Shown piece by piece: positions 8,052-17,999 of a stretch of DNA of 64,000 nt. This DNA is from Arcticibacter pallidicorallinus (lineage in GTDB: Bacteria; Bacteroidota; Bacteroidia; Sphingobacteriales; Sphingobacteriaceae): the NCBI RefSeq assembly GCF_003002875.1, contig NZ_PVTH01000002.1, positions 124,001-188,000 on the forward strand, read 5' to 3'. The notes beneath the pieces were generated by a model that saw only the letters and a list, made by a program, of their open reading frames with translations, was not told the DNA's origin and did not search any database. The position numbers were made by a program, and so were the translations under genes. Positions within the stretch are counted from its first letter, which is position 1, and every line of letters starts with the position of its first letter.

Positions 8052-9860
8052 CTATCCAAGCGGGTCGCCCCTTAAAGATCTAAATCGTATCCTTGCTTCA
8101 GATATAAACAGACTCCCCGGATAGTTGATGATGATTTTTTCATAACAAGCCCTCGCTTTGTGAATGTCTTTAAGTGTCTCATAGGTATAGCCCAATAGAA
8201 ATAACGCATCGTCTGCCCATATACCCAATGGATATCTCTCCGTAATTCTTTCCAGAACCTCCGCTGCCCTGGCGTAGTCAGCCATGCCAAGATGTATTCT
8301 GGCGCGTAGCATGAGCATGTCGTCCGCCAGAGAACCCCCTATTCCCGCAGATTCAGCACTATCAAGAATTGCAAATGCCCGTTCAAAGCGTTTTGTCAAC
8401 ACCATCATATCTGCTCTGGCATATGCCTGAAGCGCGAGGGTATCCATCTTGCTTTGTGTATGCTCCGAGATTAACAGGCTCAAGTTGAGCGCATCATTCG
8501 CCAACATCTGATCTGTTGCCACTTTCAGGTCATTCAATTGCGCCTGAGCCCAGATAAAATCACCTCTGAAATAAGAAAGTCTCGCATTTCGAAAGCGCGC
8601 CTCTTGTTTAACGGATGCCTCTTCCGTATCCTTCTCCACCTGCGAATAGATAAGCGTAGCCTCCCATATATCGCCCGTAAGAACAGAAAAGTCCCCCAGC
8701 TGGAGCTTTATGTTATTCTTCATCTCAAGACTGAGCCCGGGCAAGGCAAGGGCCTGCTGGAGTATTTTTTCAGCCTCTGTAGAACCTCGCAGTTTGTAAG
8801 CATGGAAGCTTGCAAGCTTGCTTAACGAAACCGCCTTAATTTCAACATCCTCAGTTACGTTTATAAAGTCACGATACTCTTGAGTGAGTCTGTCACTCTC
8901 CTCCTGCGTCGAGTTCGCCAAGCTAAGTATTTCCGTTTTACAGAACAGGATGCGAGCTTTAGCAGCATCATACAATGGGGCGGAGCTACCCTTCGCTGCA
9001 ATATATTCGAAAGCAGGAAGGGCCTCTTTGAATGCATTCCTTTCAAAAGCCGTAGTCCCTATAGTGAAAATCGACTTAGCATCAGAGCCTGTTTTCTTAT
9101 CAAGGCCGATCAGCAAGTTAAGAGCATCTTCATATTTGCCCTGCTGCAAGCAAGTCCATGCCAACAACTTTGTCAGTTCTGGCTGCAGAGCCCGTTTCTT
9201 GATAGCTTTTCGCAAGGCCTCCTCCAATAGCCCATAATGCTCATCAGATTCGAACAGGGCAAAAAAGCTATTCTCGGCCTGACGCCGGATCGTCTCATCA
9301 GCGTTGAATGTCAGCACATGGATGTACTCGGAGATCAACATCAGCCGATCCTTCTTATACCGGTATAGCGCTAAAAGATCAAAAGCAAAGGCTTGGTCAT
9401 TGCCTAAGATTTTGCGGCCATACGTAAACGTGGTCACTGCATAATCATAAGCGTTTGCCCTATAGAAAGCTGCTGCAACCTCCCGTATTCTAAATTCATC
9501 TTTTGGAAGCTTGCGAAACAACGATTTATATAGTGAATCAGTTCTTTCACTGAATCCCTGCTGCTGATAAACCCGTCCCAAATCGACAGGATAAACAGGT
9601 GATTCAGGATCGGTCGCCATCAATGCAGACGTGAGTTCCCTGGCTTCGTTAAATTTTTTCGCCTGAAGAAGAAGAGAAATATAGGGATCATAGTACTCCG
9701 GATTCGCTCCCTTGTTGTAAAGCTTTTGATAGATTTCAAGTGCCTTATCATAGGCGCCATTCGCAGAAAAGTCTCTCGCCCTGCGTTCATCTGCTTCTTG
9801 CTGAGATATGGCAGATAAGCTCAAAATAAGCAACGTAAGGCATAAACATAATCTTCTCAT
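8052..9860 (-). CDS. Exported tetratricopeptide-repeat protein
   Basis: 602-aa protein with a cleavable signal (MRRLCLCLTLLILSLSAISQ) followed by TPR-type helical repeats over nearly its whole length. The last repeat (YPLGIWADDALFLLGYTYE to IIINYPGSLF) resembles the BamD/YbgF-type TPR found in envelope assembly proteins. It is probably periplasmic. No enzymatic motif is visible, so the precise role is unknown. Confidence 0.88.
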   Translation of the reverse strand: MRRLCLCLTLLILSLSAISQQEADERRARDFSANGAYDKALEIYQKLYNKGANPEYYDPYISLLLQAKKFNEARELTSALMATDPESPVYPVDLGRVYQQQGFSERTDSLYKSLFRKLPKDEFRIREVAAAFYRANAYDYAVTTFTYGRKILGNDQAFAFDLLALYRYKKDRLMLISEYIHVLTFNADETIRRQAENSFFALFESDEHYGLLEEALRKAIKKRALQPELTKLLAWTCLQQGKYEDALNLLIGLDKKTGSDAKSIFTIGTTAFERNAFKEALPAFEYIAAKGSSAPLYDAAKARILFCKTEILSLANSTQEESDRLTQEYRDFINVTEDVEIKAVSLSKLASFHAYKLRGSTEAEKILQQALALPGLSLEMKNNIKLQLGDFSVLTGDIWEATLIYSQVEKDTEEASVKQEARFRNARLSYFRGDFIWAQAQLNDLKVATDQMLANDALNLSLLISEHTQSKMDTLALQAYARADMMVLTKRFERAFAILDSAESAGIGGSLADDMLMLRARIHLGMADYARAAEVLERITERYPLGIWADDALFLLGYTYETLKDIHKARACYEKIIINYPGSLFISEARIRFRSLRGDPLG

Positions 9861-10024
9861 CCTCTTGGTTCGATCCTTTTAGCTAAGATAAAGCTATTAA
9901 AAACCATGTTCATCCTTTTAATGTTGATTTTGCTGCTTCAGCTGTATTCTATTTGTTACTAAATTGGGTCTTTTAAAGTCATAATTTAGTACTGGAAACC
10001 GATGTTCAGGATGTAATAATTGAT

Positions 10025-11902
10025 ATGCGAATAAAATTTAAGTTAGTTTATGGATTAGTGTGGTTGTTTCTATTTGCATCATGTGCCCAAAAACAGCGGG
10101 CAGACAGGATCCCCCTGGAAAATTTCTTCAAGAATCCCAAAAAGTCTGCATTTCAGCTCTCTCCTGATGGGAAATACGTCTCCTTTCTGCAACCTTATAA
10201 AAACCACATGAACGTCTATGTGCAACATGTCGAAGGAGGTAAAGTAACCCGTATCAGTTCAGAGACAAATTATAATATATCCTATCACTGCTGGGGAAAC
10301 AATGACGAAATTATATACATGAAGAATGACCCTGACAAGGGTCCATTCCTTTATGTTGTTAACAAAGAAGGGGAAAAGTTCCGACAGGTATTTTCTGAAG
10401 GACAACTTCGTCTGAAGTTCATTAACCCATCCCGGGTCATAGATAACCAGGTACTCCTCGCTTTAAACAAGAGAGATTCTACCTTTTTCGATGCTTATAG
10501 GCTGGACATAGCGTCTGGTAACCTGCAGCTTGCTGAAAAGAATCCCGGAAATATCAGCCAGTGGATTGCCGATGAGGATGGAAAGCTAAAGCTGGCTATA
10601 GCCAGCGACGGCAATACCGAAACCCTCCTGTACCGCGAACGCGAATCATTAGCATTTAAGCCCGTTGTCTCCTACAGTTTCAAATCTAAGATTGCTCCTA
10701 TCGGCTTTTCAAATCGTAAAGATCATACCATTTATGCCTTGTCGAACTACAAGAGAGACAAGATGGCTCTCGTGGAAATAGATTGCATATCTGGAAAAGA
10801 GAAACAAGTAATTTTTACTCATGACTCAGTCGACGTTTCCGAAGCAGGATACTCACCCTTAACTCACCAGCTTTTATTTGCAGGTTACGAAACTTCGCGT
10901 AAAAAAAAGCACTTCCTGAACGACTCCACACGTAGAGTGTTCGAGCATCTTGAAAGACTTCTTCCTCAGACGCAAATTCAAATCACCAGTACGGATCTTA
11001 CTGAGCAGAAATGTATCGTTAAAACCTTTACGGATGTCTCATCGGGTGCCTATTACCTCTACGATCTGCATGCAAAAAAGCTAACAGAATTAAGTAAGGT
11101 TAACTCCTCATTACCAGAGAACCAGATGTCCGAGATGAGACACATTTCATACAAGACCTTTGACAGTCTCACCATTAACGGCTATCTCACCATACCAAAG
11201 GGAGTAGAAGCCAAAAATTTGCCCGTAATCGTACTTCCTCATGGAGGGCCGTCCTCGCGCGCATCATGGGGCTTCAATTCAGAAGTACAGTTTTTCGCTA
11301 ACCGCGGATATGCTGTTTTTCAACCCAACTTCCGTGGATCAAAAGGGTATGGGAAGGAATTCTGGATTGCCGGATTTCAGAAATGGGGAACGGATATTCA
11401 GCGCGATATAACGGCCGGCGTGCAATGGCTTATTCAGGAAGGGATCGCAGACAAGAAGAGGATCGCTATTTACGGGACAGGATTTGGTGGTTATTGTGCT
11501 ATGAACGGTCTTTGCTTTGAGCCTGAACTTTATCGCTGTGGGGCATCACAGTCGGGCTTCGTCAACCTGTTTACCTACATCAAGGCAGTTCCTCCCTATT
11601 ACAAGCCCGTGTTGAGAATGTATTACGAAATGGTGGGCAATCCCGAGGAGCAGATTGACTATCTCAGAGCTGTATCACCTGTTTTTCATACCGACAAAAT
11701 ATCGGACCCCGTCTTCATATCTCAGGATTTGAAAAACCCCAGGGCTAATCTCAGCGAAACAAATCAGTTCGTAAAAGAGTTAAAGAACAGAAAGGTTCCC
11801 ATCACTTACGTGGTAAGGCAGCATGATCAACGTACCCAAGATGAGCAGATGGAATTTTACAGTCAGCTCGAAACATTCTTCTCCGACAACTTAAAAAAAT
11901 AG
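10025..11902 (+). CDS. S9 (prolyl oligopeptidase) family protein, probably catalytically dead
   Basis: 625-aa lipoprotein (Cys20 in FLFASCAQ) with an N-terminal beta-propeller-like region and a C-terminal alpha/beta-hydrolase region from about residue 380. The oxyanion segment (LPHGGPSSRASWGF) and the fold landmarks FQPNFRGSKGYGKEFW are intact. The nucleophile elbow, normally GxSxGG, reads G-T-G486-F-G-G, so glycine replaces serine. The acid loop, normally NDPRV, reads K570-N571-PR and has no Asp at either possible alignment position. His600 fits the family His position (ten residues before FY). It stands 6 nt before a histidine kinase gene, so it may bind peptides for signalling; that is inference. 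Confidence 0.85.
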   Translation: MRIKFKLVYGLVWLFLFASCAQKQRADRIPLENFFKNPKKSAFQLSPDGKYVSFLQPYKNHMNVYVQHVEGGKVTRISSETNYNISYHCWGNNDEIIYMKNDPDKGPFLYVVNKEGEKFRQVFSEGQLRLKFINPSRVIDNQVLLALNKRDSTFFDAYRLDIASGNLQLAEKNPGNISQWIADEDGKLKLAIASDGNTETLLYRERESLAFKPVVSYSFKSKIAPIGFSNRKDHTIYALSNYKRDKMALVEIDCISGKEKQVIFTHDSVDVSEAGYSPLTHQLLFAGYETSRKKKHFLNDSTRRVFEHLERLLPQTQIQITSTDLTEQKCIVKTFTDVSSGAYYLYDLHAKKLTELSKVNSSLPENQMSEMRHISYKTFDSLTINGYLTIPKGVEAKNLPVIVLPHGGPSSRASWGFNSEVQFFANRGYAVFQPNFRGSKGYGKEFWIAGFQKWGTDIQRDITAGVQWLIQEGIADKKRIAIYGTGFGGYCAMNGLCFEPELYRCGASQSGFVNLFTYIKAVPPYYKPVLRMYYEMVGNPEEQIDYLRAVSPVFHTDKISDPVFISQDLKNPRANLSETNQFVKELKNRKVPITYVVRQHDQRTQDEQMEFYSQLETFFSDNLKK

Positions 11903-11908
11903 CGACTC

Positions 11909-13579
11909 ATGCGTAAGGCAAGATTTCAGTATCGCCATAACAGCGCATTGAATGTTATTTTTCTACTTCTGATAGGGGTTTCTTTTGTCGTAGCCATGTT
12001 TCTTGCTCACCGTTTAACCGAAAAGTATGTGGAGAATGAATTCGAATTAAGAAAGATTGACGTCCTCGAAGAGACCCTTAAGCCTTATACCGAATTCTTT
12101 CAAAACCGCGTTCCGGAGATATCCTTCTATCAGGGATACCTCGACAGCTCCTCAGCAATTAAGTACGTAGATACCGTATTTCGCAAATACCCCTTTGTGA
12201 AAAAGATCGAATTTTATGATACTGAGGTAAGTAATCACCGCGTCGCCGGTGCATTTCGGATAAATCATTTTTCGATGGCTCCACAGGCCATATACGATTA
12301 TACGAGGAGCCCGACAGCAGACTCCATCGTTTACAACAAACGTAAGCCCAATAGCTCAGGTTCGTTCTGGAATATGGATGAATTCAATAACATGGCAGCT
12401 AAATTCAGTCTCTACGTTCAGTCTATAGAGGAAGGAAAACCACTTCAGTCGGCAGACTTTATCAGCATCTTCTACCATGTTACCCACAACCGGATCACCT
12501 TTATGAACATCCCGCGGGAGGAAGACATGCATACCTATAAAGATCTGATGCTGAAAGAACAGGAGAAGTCGCCCGTATTTCAGCAGGACATCGTTTCCTT
12601 CATTCTCGACCCCGAGAAGCTGAATATCCGCAACACCCACAGGGAACTTTATCAATACATTCACATTACCCCGATCGTCTACGAATCGCTCAATACAGAC
12701 CCGGATCTCCTCAATACCGAGCTACCTTTAACGGGTGCCTTTGCTGATTATAAGCTACATTTCAGCTCCTCCAGAAACCACATCATCCGCGAGATATACC
12801 ACAGGCTTGTTCCTGTTGCCCTTGCTATCGTGATGATCTATACCGTCCTGCTGTTTATCGCCTACCTCATCTACCGGAATCTGAATATTAATAAAAAGAT
12901 GTACAGCCTGCAGTACGACTTTATTAATAACCTGACTCATGAGTTTAAAACGCCTGTCAGTGTTATTAAGATCGCAGGAAACAATATCAAAAGCGCGAAG
13001 GAGCTGTCAGACAGAGAGCGCTTTCATTACGGTAAAATCCTTGATGAGGAGGCCGACAAGCTCAACGATCTGATGAACAAGCTGCTCTCCTTCACACAGA
13101 TCGAGAATCAGTCTATTCACATCAAGAAAGAAAGAATCAACATCCCGCAGTTTATCCAGAACCTGGTAGATTCCTACCAGATCAAATTACCCGATTTCAA
13201 GATTGAATACAGCACCAGGGGCGTAACAACCTTTCGCACAGATCCGGTCCTGCTCTCCAGCATCTTTCAAAATCTCATGGACAATGCCAACAAATATTCA
13301 TTGCCCGGTCAAAAGTCGCTGAATATTCTCGTTTTTACAGAAAAGGGAAATATTGTGTTTAAATTTAGGGATCGGGGTATCGGTATTCCCGGCAATGAAA
13401 CGGAGAATGTATTCAAAAAGTTTTACAGGATCCAGAGCCAGTATAATCAGCAAGGCAGCGTAGGCCTCGGTTTGGCCTTCTGCAAAGAGCTGATCAATTT
13501 AATGAACGGAACCATCTCCGTTAAAAGTAAAGTAGGAGAGGGTTCAGAGTTTACAGTCGTATTACCATTTGAATTATAG
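11909..13579 (+). CDS. Membrane sensor histidine kinase
   Basis: 556-aa kinase with a transmembrane helix at about residues 14-35, a large extracytoplasmic sensor region (about 36-290) and a second helix at about 300-320. The HisKA domain has phosphoacceptor His344 in NNLTHEFKTPVSV, and the HATPase domain has N-box NLMDNANKYS, G1 DRGIGIPG and G2 GSVGLGLAF. It resembles Bacteroidota RprX-type kinases. The response regulator starts 2 nt after its stop and the S9-like gene precedes it by 6 nt, so the three form an operon. The sensor region has no recognised domain. Confidence 0.93.
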   Translation: MRKARFQYRHNSALNVIFLLLIGVSFVVAMFLAHRLTEKYVENEFELRKIDVLEETLKPYTEFFQNRVPEISFYQGYLDSSSAIKYVDTVFRKYPFVKKIEFYDTEVSNHRVAGAFRINHFSMAPQAIYDYTRSPTADSIVYNKRKPNSSGSFWNMDEFNNMAAKFSLYVQSIEEGKPLQSADFISIFYHVTHNRITFMNIPREEDMHTYKDLMLKEQEKSPVFQQDIVSFILDPEKLNIRNTHRELYQYIHITPIVYESLNTDPDLLNTELPLTGAFADYKLHFSSSRNHIIREIYHRLVPVALAIVMIYTVLLFIAYLIYRNLNINKKMYSLQYDFINNLTHEFKTPVSVIKIAGNNIKSAKELSDRERFHYGKILDEEADKLNDLMNKLLSFTQIENQSIHIKKERINIPQFIQNLVDSYQIKLPDFKIEYSTRGVTTFRTDPVLLSSIFQNLMDNANKYSLPGQKSLNILVFTEKGNIVFKFRDRGIGIPGNETENVFKKFYRIQSQYNQQGSVGLGLAFCKELINLMNGTISVKSKVGEGSEFTVVLPFEL

Positions 13580-13581
13580 AT

Positions 13582-14271
13582 ATGAGTAAAGAAATAAAGA
13601 TTGCGATCATTGAAGATGATGAAAACTTAAGATTTTTGGTTGCTCACCGTTTAAGTGGCGAGGGTTATCAGGTTATTGAATGCGGTAACGGTGAAGAGGC
13701 CGAAGCACTTATTCTAAACGAACAACCCGATATCGTTTTACTTGACTGGATGCTGCCCGGTAAGCAGGGTTCTGAAATATGCACCAGCCTTCGCGAGAAA
13801 GGATTTGAGAAGATCATCATCATGATGACTGCCAAAGCGCAGGACGTTGACAAGATCGACGCCTATCAGTTCGGCGTATCCGATTACGTTACCAAGCCTT
13901 TCAATATGGATGTTTTGGTAGCACTGCTGGAGAATAAAGTGAACTTCATCGTTAGCAGCAATAAAACGGATGTTAACAAGTTCGGCGATATGGAGCATAT
14001 ACCAAATATCCACTCACTGGTAAAAGACGGCAAGAAGATCGAGCTCACCATTCTGGAGAACCGTATCCTGCTTTATTTCTTGCAAAACGTCAATAAGGTT
14101 ATCAAGAGGGAAGAACTGATGATGGTCGTCTGGGGATATAATTCAGACGTTAACACGCGTACACTCGATATGCATATCGTCCGTCTGCGCAAGAAAATAG
14201 AAGATAACCCTGATACACCTCATTACCTTCAAACCGTGCGCGGAATCGGATACCGTTTCGTAGCCGAATAA
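13582..14271 (+). CDS. OmpR-family response regulator (RprY-like)
   Basis: 229-aa regulator with a receiver domain (acidic E11-D12-D13, phosphoacceptor Asp55 in LLDWMLPGKQG, the Lys of VTKPF) and a C-terminal winged helix ending RTLDMHIVRLRKKIE...TVRGIGYRFVAE. It is cognate to the kinase directly upstream. Its targets cannot be read from the window. Confidence 0.95.
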   Translation: MSKEIKIAIIEDDENLRFLVAHRLSGEGYQVIECGNGEEAEALILNEQPDIVLLDWMLPGKQGSEICTSLREKGFEKIIIMMTAKAQDVDKIDAYQFGVSDYVTKPFNMDVLVALLENKVNFIVSSNKTDVNKFGDMEHIPNIHSLVKDGKKIELTILENRILLYFLQNVNKVIKREELMMVVWGYNSDVNTRTLDMHIVRLRKKIEDNPDTPHYLQTVRGIGYRFVAE

Positions 14272-14277
14272 AGCTTT

Positions 14278-15177
14278 CTAAAATAGATTAAACAGCAAAA
14301 TCATCAGGAACTGTAAGATCATGGTTCCATCAATAAATCCGAAATAATAGAACTCATCCTTCTTTATTTCGGATTTTAATATAAGCCATCCTGCCACAGC
14401 TGCAGTTACTGTCAAAGCCCAGAAATCTGCGTTAAAGTCCCTTGTGAACATCAGCAGGAGCGATGCATAGATTACCAGCAGAAGCTGACAGAACAGATAC
14501 GCTTTCCGCTCCCCCAGCATAACGGGTATAGTCTTCAAGTTGAAGTGCTTATCATGAAACAAGTCTCTGATATCAAAGGGAACCGTAATGGCCGCAATGA
14601 ACAAGAAACGCTTCCCAACCAGCAACACTGTATCGGCCACTTTAATATCTACCAAATGCCTCGCCGAGCCTTCCACGATAGGGAGCAGGACACAGCTGAA
14701 GGACCATACAATAGCAATAAGAAAAAGCTTTAATCCAGGTATATTCCTCAAACCAAACTTGCGCTCATTCAAAGTGAACAGGGGGATGTTGTAGGCGATA
14801 GAAATTAATCCCAAAAAACTCAAAAGGATAATGGAAGGAATCTTCAGGAAGAAGATCAGCACAGTCACCGAAACAATCGCGATAATAGTCAGACTAATGG
14901 TCAGCCGGTAATGGCTGAAAATCCAGCGCACCCTTCTGAAAGGCGATCGCCTTGGCTCCGCCGGCTTTGACATCAGCATACTGAAATTGTAAAGCGCCAA
15001 AGTAGAGCAGAATAGTAACGCCAGCACATGCTTATCCGGCTTGATCTCAAGCAGATGATACGTAACCAGTCCCTGAGCAACGGCGCAGATGGCGATAAAC
15101 AAATTGCTGAAGAGTAGAAAATCAGCAATATGCCTGAGGCTTTTCTTTATCGACGGAGGCTTGGAGTCAGACGACAT
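14278..15177 (-). CDS. UbiA-like membrane protein with degenerate first motif
   Basis: 299-aa protein with about eight hydrophobic helices. The second aspartate-rich motif of UbiA prenyltransferases is recognisable (FDIRDLFHDKHFNLKTIPVMLGE). The first motif (NDxxD) is absent: at the matching position the sequence reads YNFSMLMSKPAEP. It is therefore a UbiA-superfamily member whose prenyl-diphosphate site looks incomplete, so activity is doubtful. It is convergent with the response regulator gene, 6 nt apart. Confidence 0.7.
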   Translation of the reverse strand: MSSDSKPPSIKKSLRHIADFLLFSNLFIAICAVAQGLVTYHLLEIKPDKHVLALLFCSTLALYNFSMLMSKPAEPRRSPFRRVRWIFSHYRLTISLTIIAIVSVTVLIFFLKIPSIILLSFLGLISIAYNIPLFTLNERKFGLRNIPGLKLFLIAIVWSFSCVLLPIVEGSARHLVDIKVADTVLLVGKRFLFIAAITVPFDIRDLFHDKHFNLKTIPVMLGERKAYLFCQLLLVIYASLLLMFTRDFNADFWALTVTAAVAGWLILKSEIKKDEFYYFGFIDGTMILQFLMILLFNLF

Positions 15178-15200
15178 ATAATTAGTTAAAAGTTAGGTCG

Positions 15201-16451
15201 TTAAGATTTCTTTAACTCAAATATCGTAATTTCAGGTAAAATACCAACACGACCAGGATAGCCCAGGAAGCCGTAACCCACATTCACATACAGTTGCTGC
15301 TGCTGTTCCTGGTATAACCCCGCCCACTCTTTATAGATAAACTCCACGGGGCTCCACTGAAACTCCTTGGTCCTTACCCCAAACTGCATCCCATGCGTAT
15401 GTCCGCTGAACATCGCGTCAATATCCGTCTGGCCAAGCACCTGTGCCCTCCAGTGAGAGGGGTCATGAGACAAGAGCAGCTTTACGGGAGCATCTTCGGT
15501 ACCCTGCATCGTCAGATCCAGTCTGCCATGGCGCACAAACCTGCCCGCGCCCCAGTTCTCAATTCCCAAAATGGCTATTTCCTCTCCGTCAACCTTCAGA
15601 CGGCGGTTCTCATTCAGCAACAGGTTCCAGCCCATCAGCTCATGCACCTTCTTAATATCTGCAAAGTTCTTTCTTTTCTGCGGTGAATCCTCTTTGCCGT
15701 AATAATAGTCGCCATAGTCGTGATTACCCAGAACTGAAAAGACTCCCAGGGGCGCCTTGATCTTACTAAAGATATCCTGATAATCCTTCATCTCAGACGC
15801 CACATTATTGACCAGGTCGCCTGTGAAAAATGCAAAATCCGGCTTCTCAGCCATCAGCATTTCCACACCACCTAATACAGCCCGCTGGTTGTAAAAACTG
15901 CCCGAATGCACATCAGATATCTGTGCGAAGGTTATTCCATCAAATGCTTTGGGTAAGTTCGGAAGGTACAGCGTCTGTCTCCGTACCTGATAGTCGTAGC
16001 CACCTTTTATGATACCCCAAGAGAGGGAAGCAAAAGGAACAGCAGCTACGGCGATGCCTGCTTTTACTAAAAACTCCGAACGGGTTATCGGCTCTGCAGG
16101 GCTTACAGGCTGCCCCGATCGACCCTTTCTTAGCACCCGCCGTTTCAGCCAGATAAGGCCTCTGCGCACATCATCAGCAAGCAGAAAAAGTATAAAGCAA
16201 AACTTCGTTACGAACGTCAGGAAGAACGCCACCAAGATAACCGCCCTTGCCGACAGAAAAATATTGAAAAATATGGCAGTGAAAACGCCTGCAATCAACA
16301 ACCCGCTATATCCCCACCATAAGTAGCTGAATATTTTAAATCGTCGTGCCGATGCATTATGGCTGACAGACTTTATCGCTCTGAAAATGTAAAGGTCTAA
16401 GACAAGAAGTAGGAAACAAAGAAAAAGTAATGGCAAAATACGGTTGGACAT
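15201..16451 (-). CDS. Membrane-anchored metallophosphoesterase
   Basis: 416-aa protein with N-terminal helices (about residues 5-25, 45-105) and a further hydrophobic segment near 130-150. The calcineurin-like domain carries all metal motifs in order: SDVHSG, TGDLVN, LGNHDYG, LSHDPSHW and SGHTHGMQFG. Members of this YkuE-like group are thought to act on envelope phosphate esters; the substrate here is unknown. The UbiA-like gene follows on the same strand after 23 nt. Confidence 0.92.
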   Translation of the reverse strand: MSNRILPLLFLCFLLLVLDLYIFRAIKSVSHNASARRFKIFSYLWWGYSGLLIAGVFTAIFFNIFLSARAVILVAFFLTFVTKFCFILFLLADDVRRGLIWLKRRVLRKGRSGQPVSPAEPITRSEFLVKAGIAVAAVPFASLSWGIIKGGYDYQVRRQTLYLPNLPKAFDGITFAQISDVHSGSFYNQRAVLGGVEMLMAEKPDFAFFTGDLVNNVASEMKDYQDIFSKIKAPLGVFSVLGNHDYGDYYYGKEDSPQKRKNFADIKKVHELMGWNLLLNENRRLKVDGEEIAILGIENWGAGRFVRHGRLDLTMQGTEDAPVKLLLSHDPSHWRAQVLGQTDIDAMFSGHTHGMQFGVRTKEFQWSPVEFIYKEWAGLYQEQQQQLYVNVGYGFLGYPGRVGILPEITIFELKKS

Positions 16452-16468
16452 TATTTAAATAATAAAAA

Positions 16469-17977
16469 TTAATAGCGGTTATCCTCGTTGTAGTCATCCT
16501 CTTCATCATCAAACTCATTGTTGAAAAGACTGCCCAACATATCTTTAAACGTATAACCGTTGTCCAGGTTCGATTTACTTACCTGGGAGAATTCAGAAAG
16601 TCCATGTAACAAGAACTCCATCAAAAGTAATTGCTGGTTCTTGCTAAGCGTCGGGTGGAATTTCTTAATCACATCCCTCAGCTCAGGAACCTGTTCCAGC
16701 GTGCGCCGGTAGTCTTCAAGCAGGTATTCATCCAGAATGTTGATCGTATTGCCGCTATCAAACCAGTTGATGACAGGCGCATAGGGGTTCGTTCCTTTCC
16801 CCCGCTTCAGCTTCTCCGGGTCTGGGAAGTACGTAGCCATAAGCGATTTGATCGCTTTTCCGAGCAGAATGTTTGCCACTTTCGCAGATCCTTCCTGTTC
16901 GCCTTCGTAGACCAGTTCAATCTTTCCTGTGATCGCGGGAATTACGCCGGCGAAATCAGACATTCGCACAAAGGTACTGTCCTCGCCATTGATTAACATC
17001 CGCCTTTCAGCCGTACTGATCAGATTTTCATAAGCAGAGATGGTGAGTCGCGCCGACACCCCTGACTTCTTATCTACATACTCCGAATTTCGCGCCTCGA
17101 AAGCAATCTGTTCGATAAGATCCTTAACCAGCCCGTCTGCCTCAATCCTAAGCCGCTGCTCTGGAGTGATCAAGGCCTCCTGCTGGGTGATCTTTCTCGA
17201 AATCTCAATGCTTCGCGGGTAGTGGGTAAGAATCTGACTCTCTATCCTGTCCTTAAGCGGTGTTACGATGGATCCCCTGTTGGTATAGTCTTCCGGGTTA
17301 GCGGTAAACACAAACTGCACGTCCAGCGGAAGCCTGAGTTTGAATCCACGGATTTGAATATCCCTCTCCTGCAAAATGTTAAAGAGTGCCACCTGAATAC
17401 GTGCCTGCAAATCCGGCAGTTCATTAATGACGAAGATACCACGGTGCGCACGTGGGATTAGCCCAAAATGAATCACCCGCTCATCCGAATACGTCAGCTT
17501 CAATGTTGCCGCTTTGATAGGATCCACGTCGCCTATAAGATCTGATACGGTAACATCAGGAGTTGCCAGCTTCTCGGTGTACCGGTCTGAACGGTGAAGC
17601 CACGCGATAGGCGTCTTGTCGCCCAATTGCTCAATCTTCTGATGACCTACCCATGATATAGGATTAAAAGGATCGTCAAATAACTCCGATCCTTCTATAT
17701 AAGGTACATACTCGTCCAACAGATTAACCATCAGTCGCGCAATTCTTGTCTTCGCTTGACCGCGCAACCCGAGTAATAAAATATTATGTTGAGAAAGGAT
17801 CGCCGTCTGAAGATCGGGTATAACCGTGTCTTCATATCCAATAATACCTTCAAAGCCTTCTGCCTTATTTTTTAGCTGGACGATGAGGTTCTCTCTCAGC
17901 TCTTGCTTGAGAGACCGTGATGTATAACCGGAGGCCTTCAGCTCTCCGAAAGTTGTTATGTTTAACAAATCGCTCAT
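16469..17977 (-). CDS. MoxR/magnesium-chelatase-type AAA+ ATPase
   Basis: About 502-aa AAA+ protein. The Walker A is LLLGLRGQAKTRIARL, Walker B is GIFVINELPDL, and the sensor/loop segment is FVFTANPEDYTNRG. It ends in an acidic tail (NNEFDDEEDDYNED). ATG 17977 (MSDLLNIT) is chosen because the longer frame begins inside the upstream VWA gene. The pair resembles MoxR-VWA chaperone modules that activate or insert cofactors into partner complexes; the client is not identifiable here. Confidence 0.9.
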   Translation of the reverse strand: MSDLLNITTFGELKASGYTSRSLKQELRENLIVQLKNKAEGFEGIIGYEDTVIPDLQTAILSQHNILLLGLRGQAKTRIARLMVNLLDEYVPYIEGSELFDDPFNPISWVGHQKIEQLGDKTPIAWLHRSDRYTEKLATPDVTVSDLIGDVDPIKAATLKLTYSDERVIHFGLIPRAHRGIFVINELPDLQARIQVALFNILQERDIQIRGFKLRLPLDVQFVFTANPEDYTNRGSIVTPLKDRIESQILTHYPRSIEISRKITQQEALITPEQRLRIEADGLVKDLIEQIAFEARNSEYVDKKSGVSARLTISAYENLISTAERRMLINGEDSTFVRMSDFAGVIPAITGKIELVYEGEQEGSAKVANILLGKAIKSLMATYFPDPEKLKRGKGTNPYAPVINWFDSGNTINILDEYLLEDYRRTLEQVPELRDVIKKFHPTLSKNQQLLLMEFLLHGLSEFSQVSKSNLDNGYTFKDMLGSLFNNEFDDEEDDYNEDNRY

Positions 17978-17999
17978 GTTTTCATTCAGACAGCCCGTT

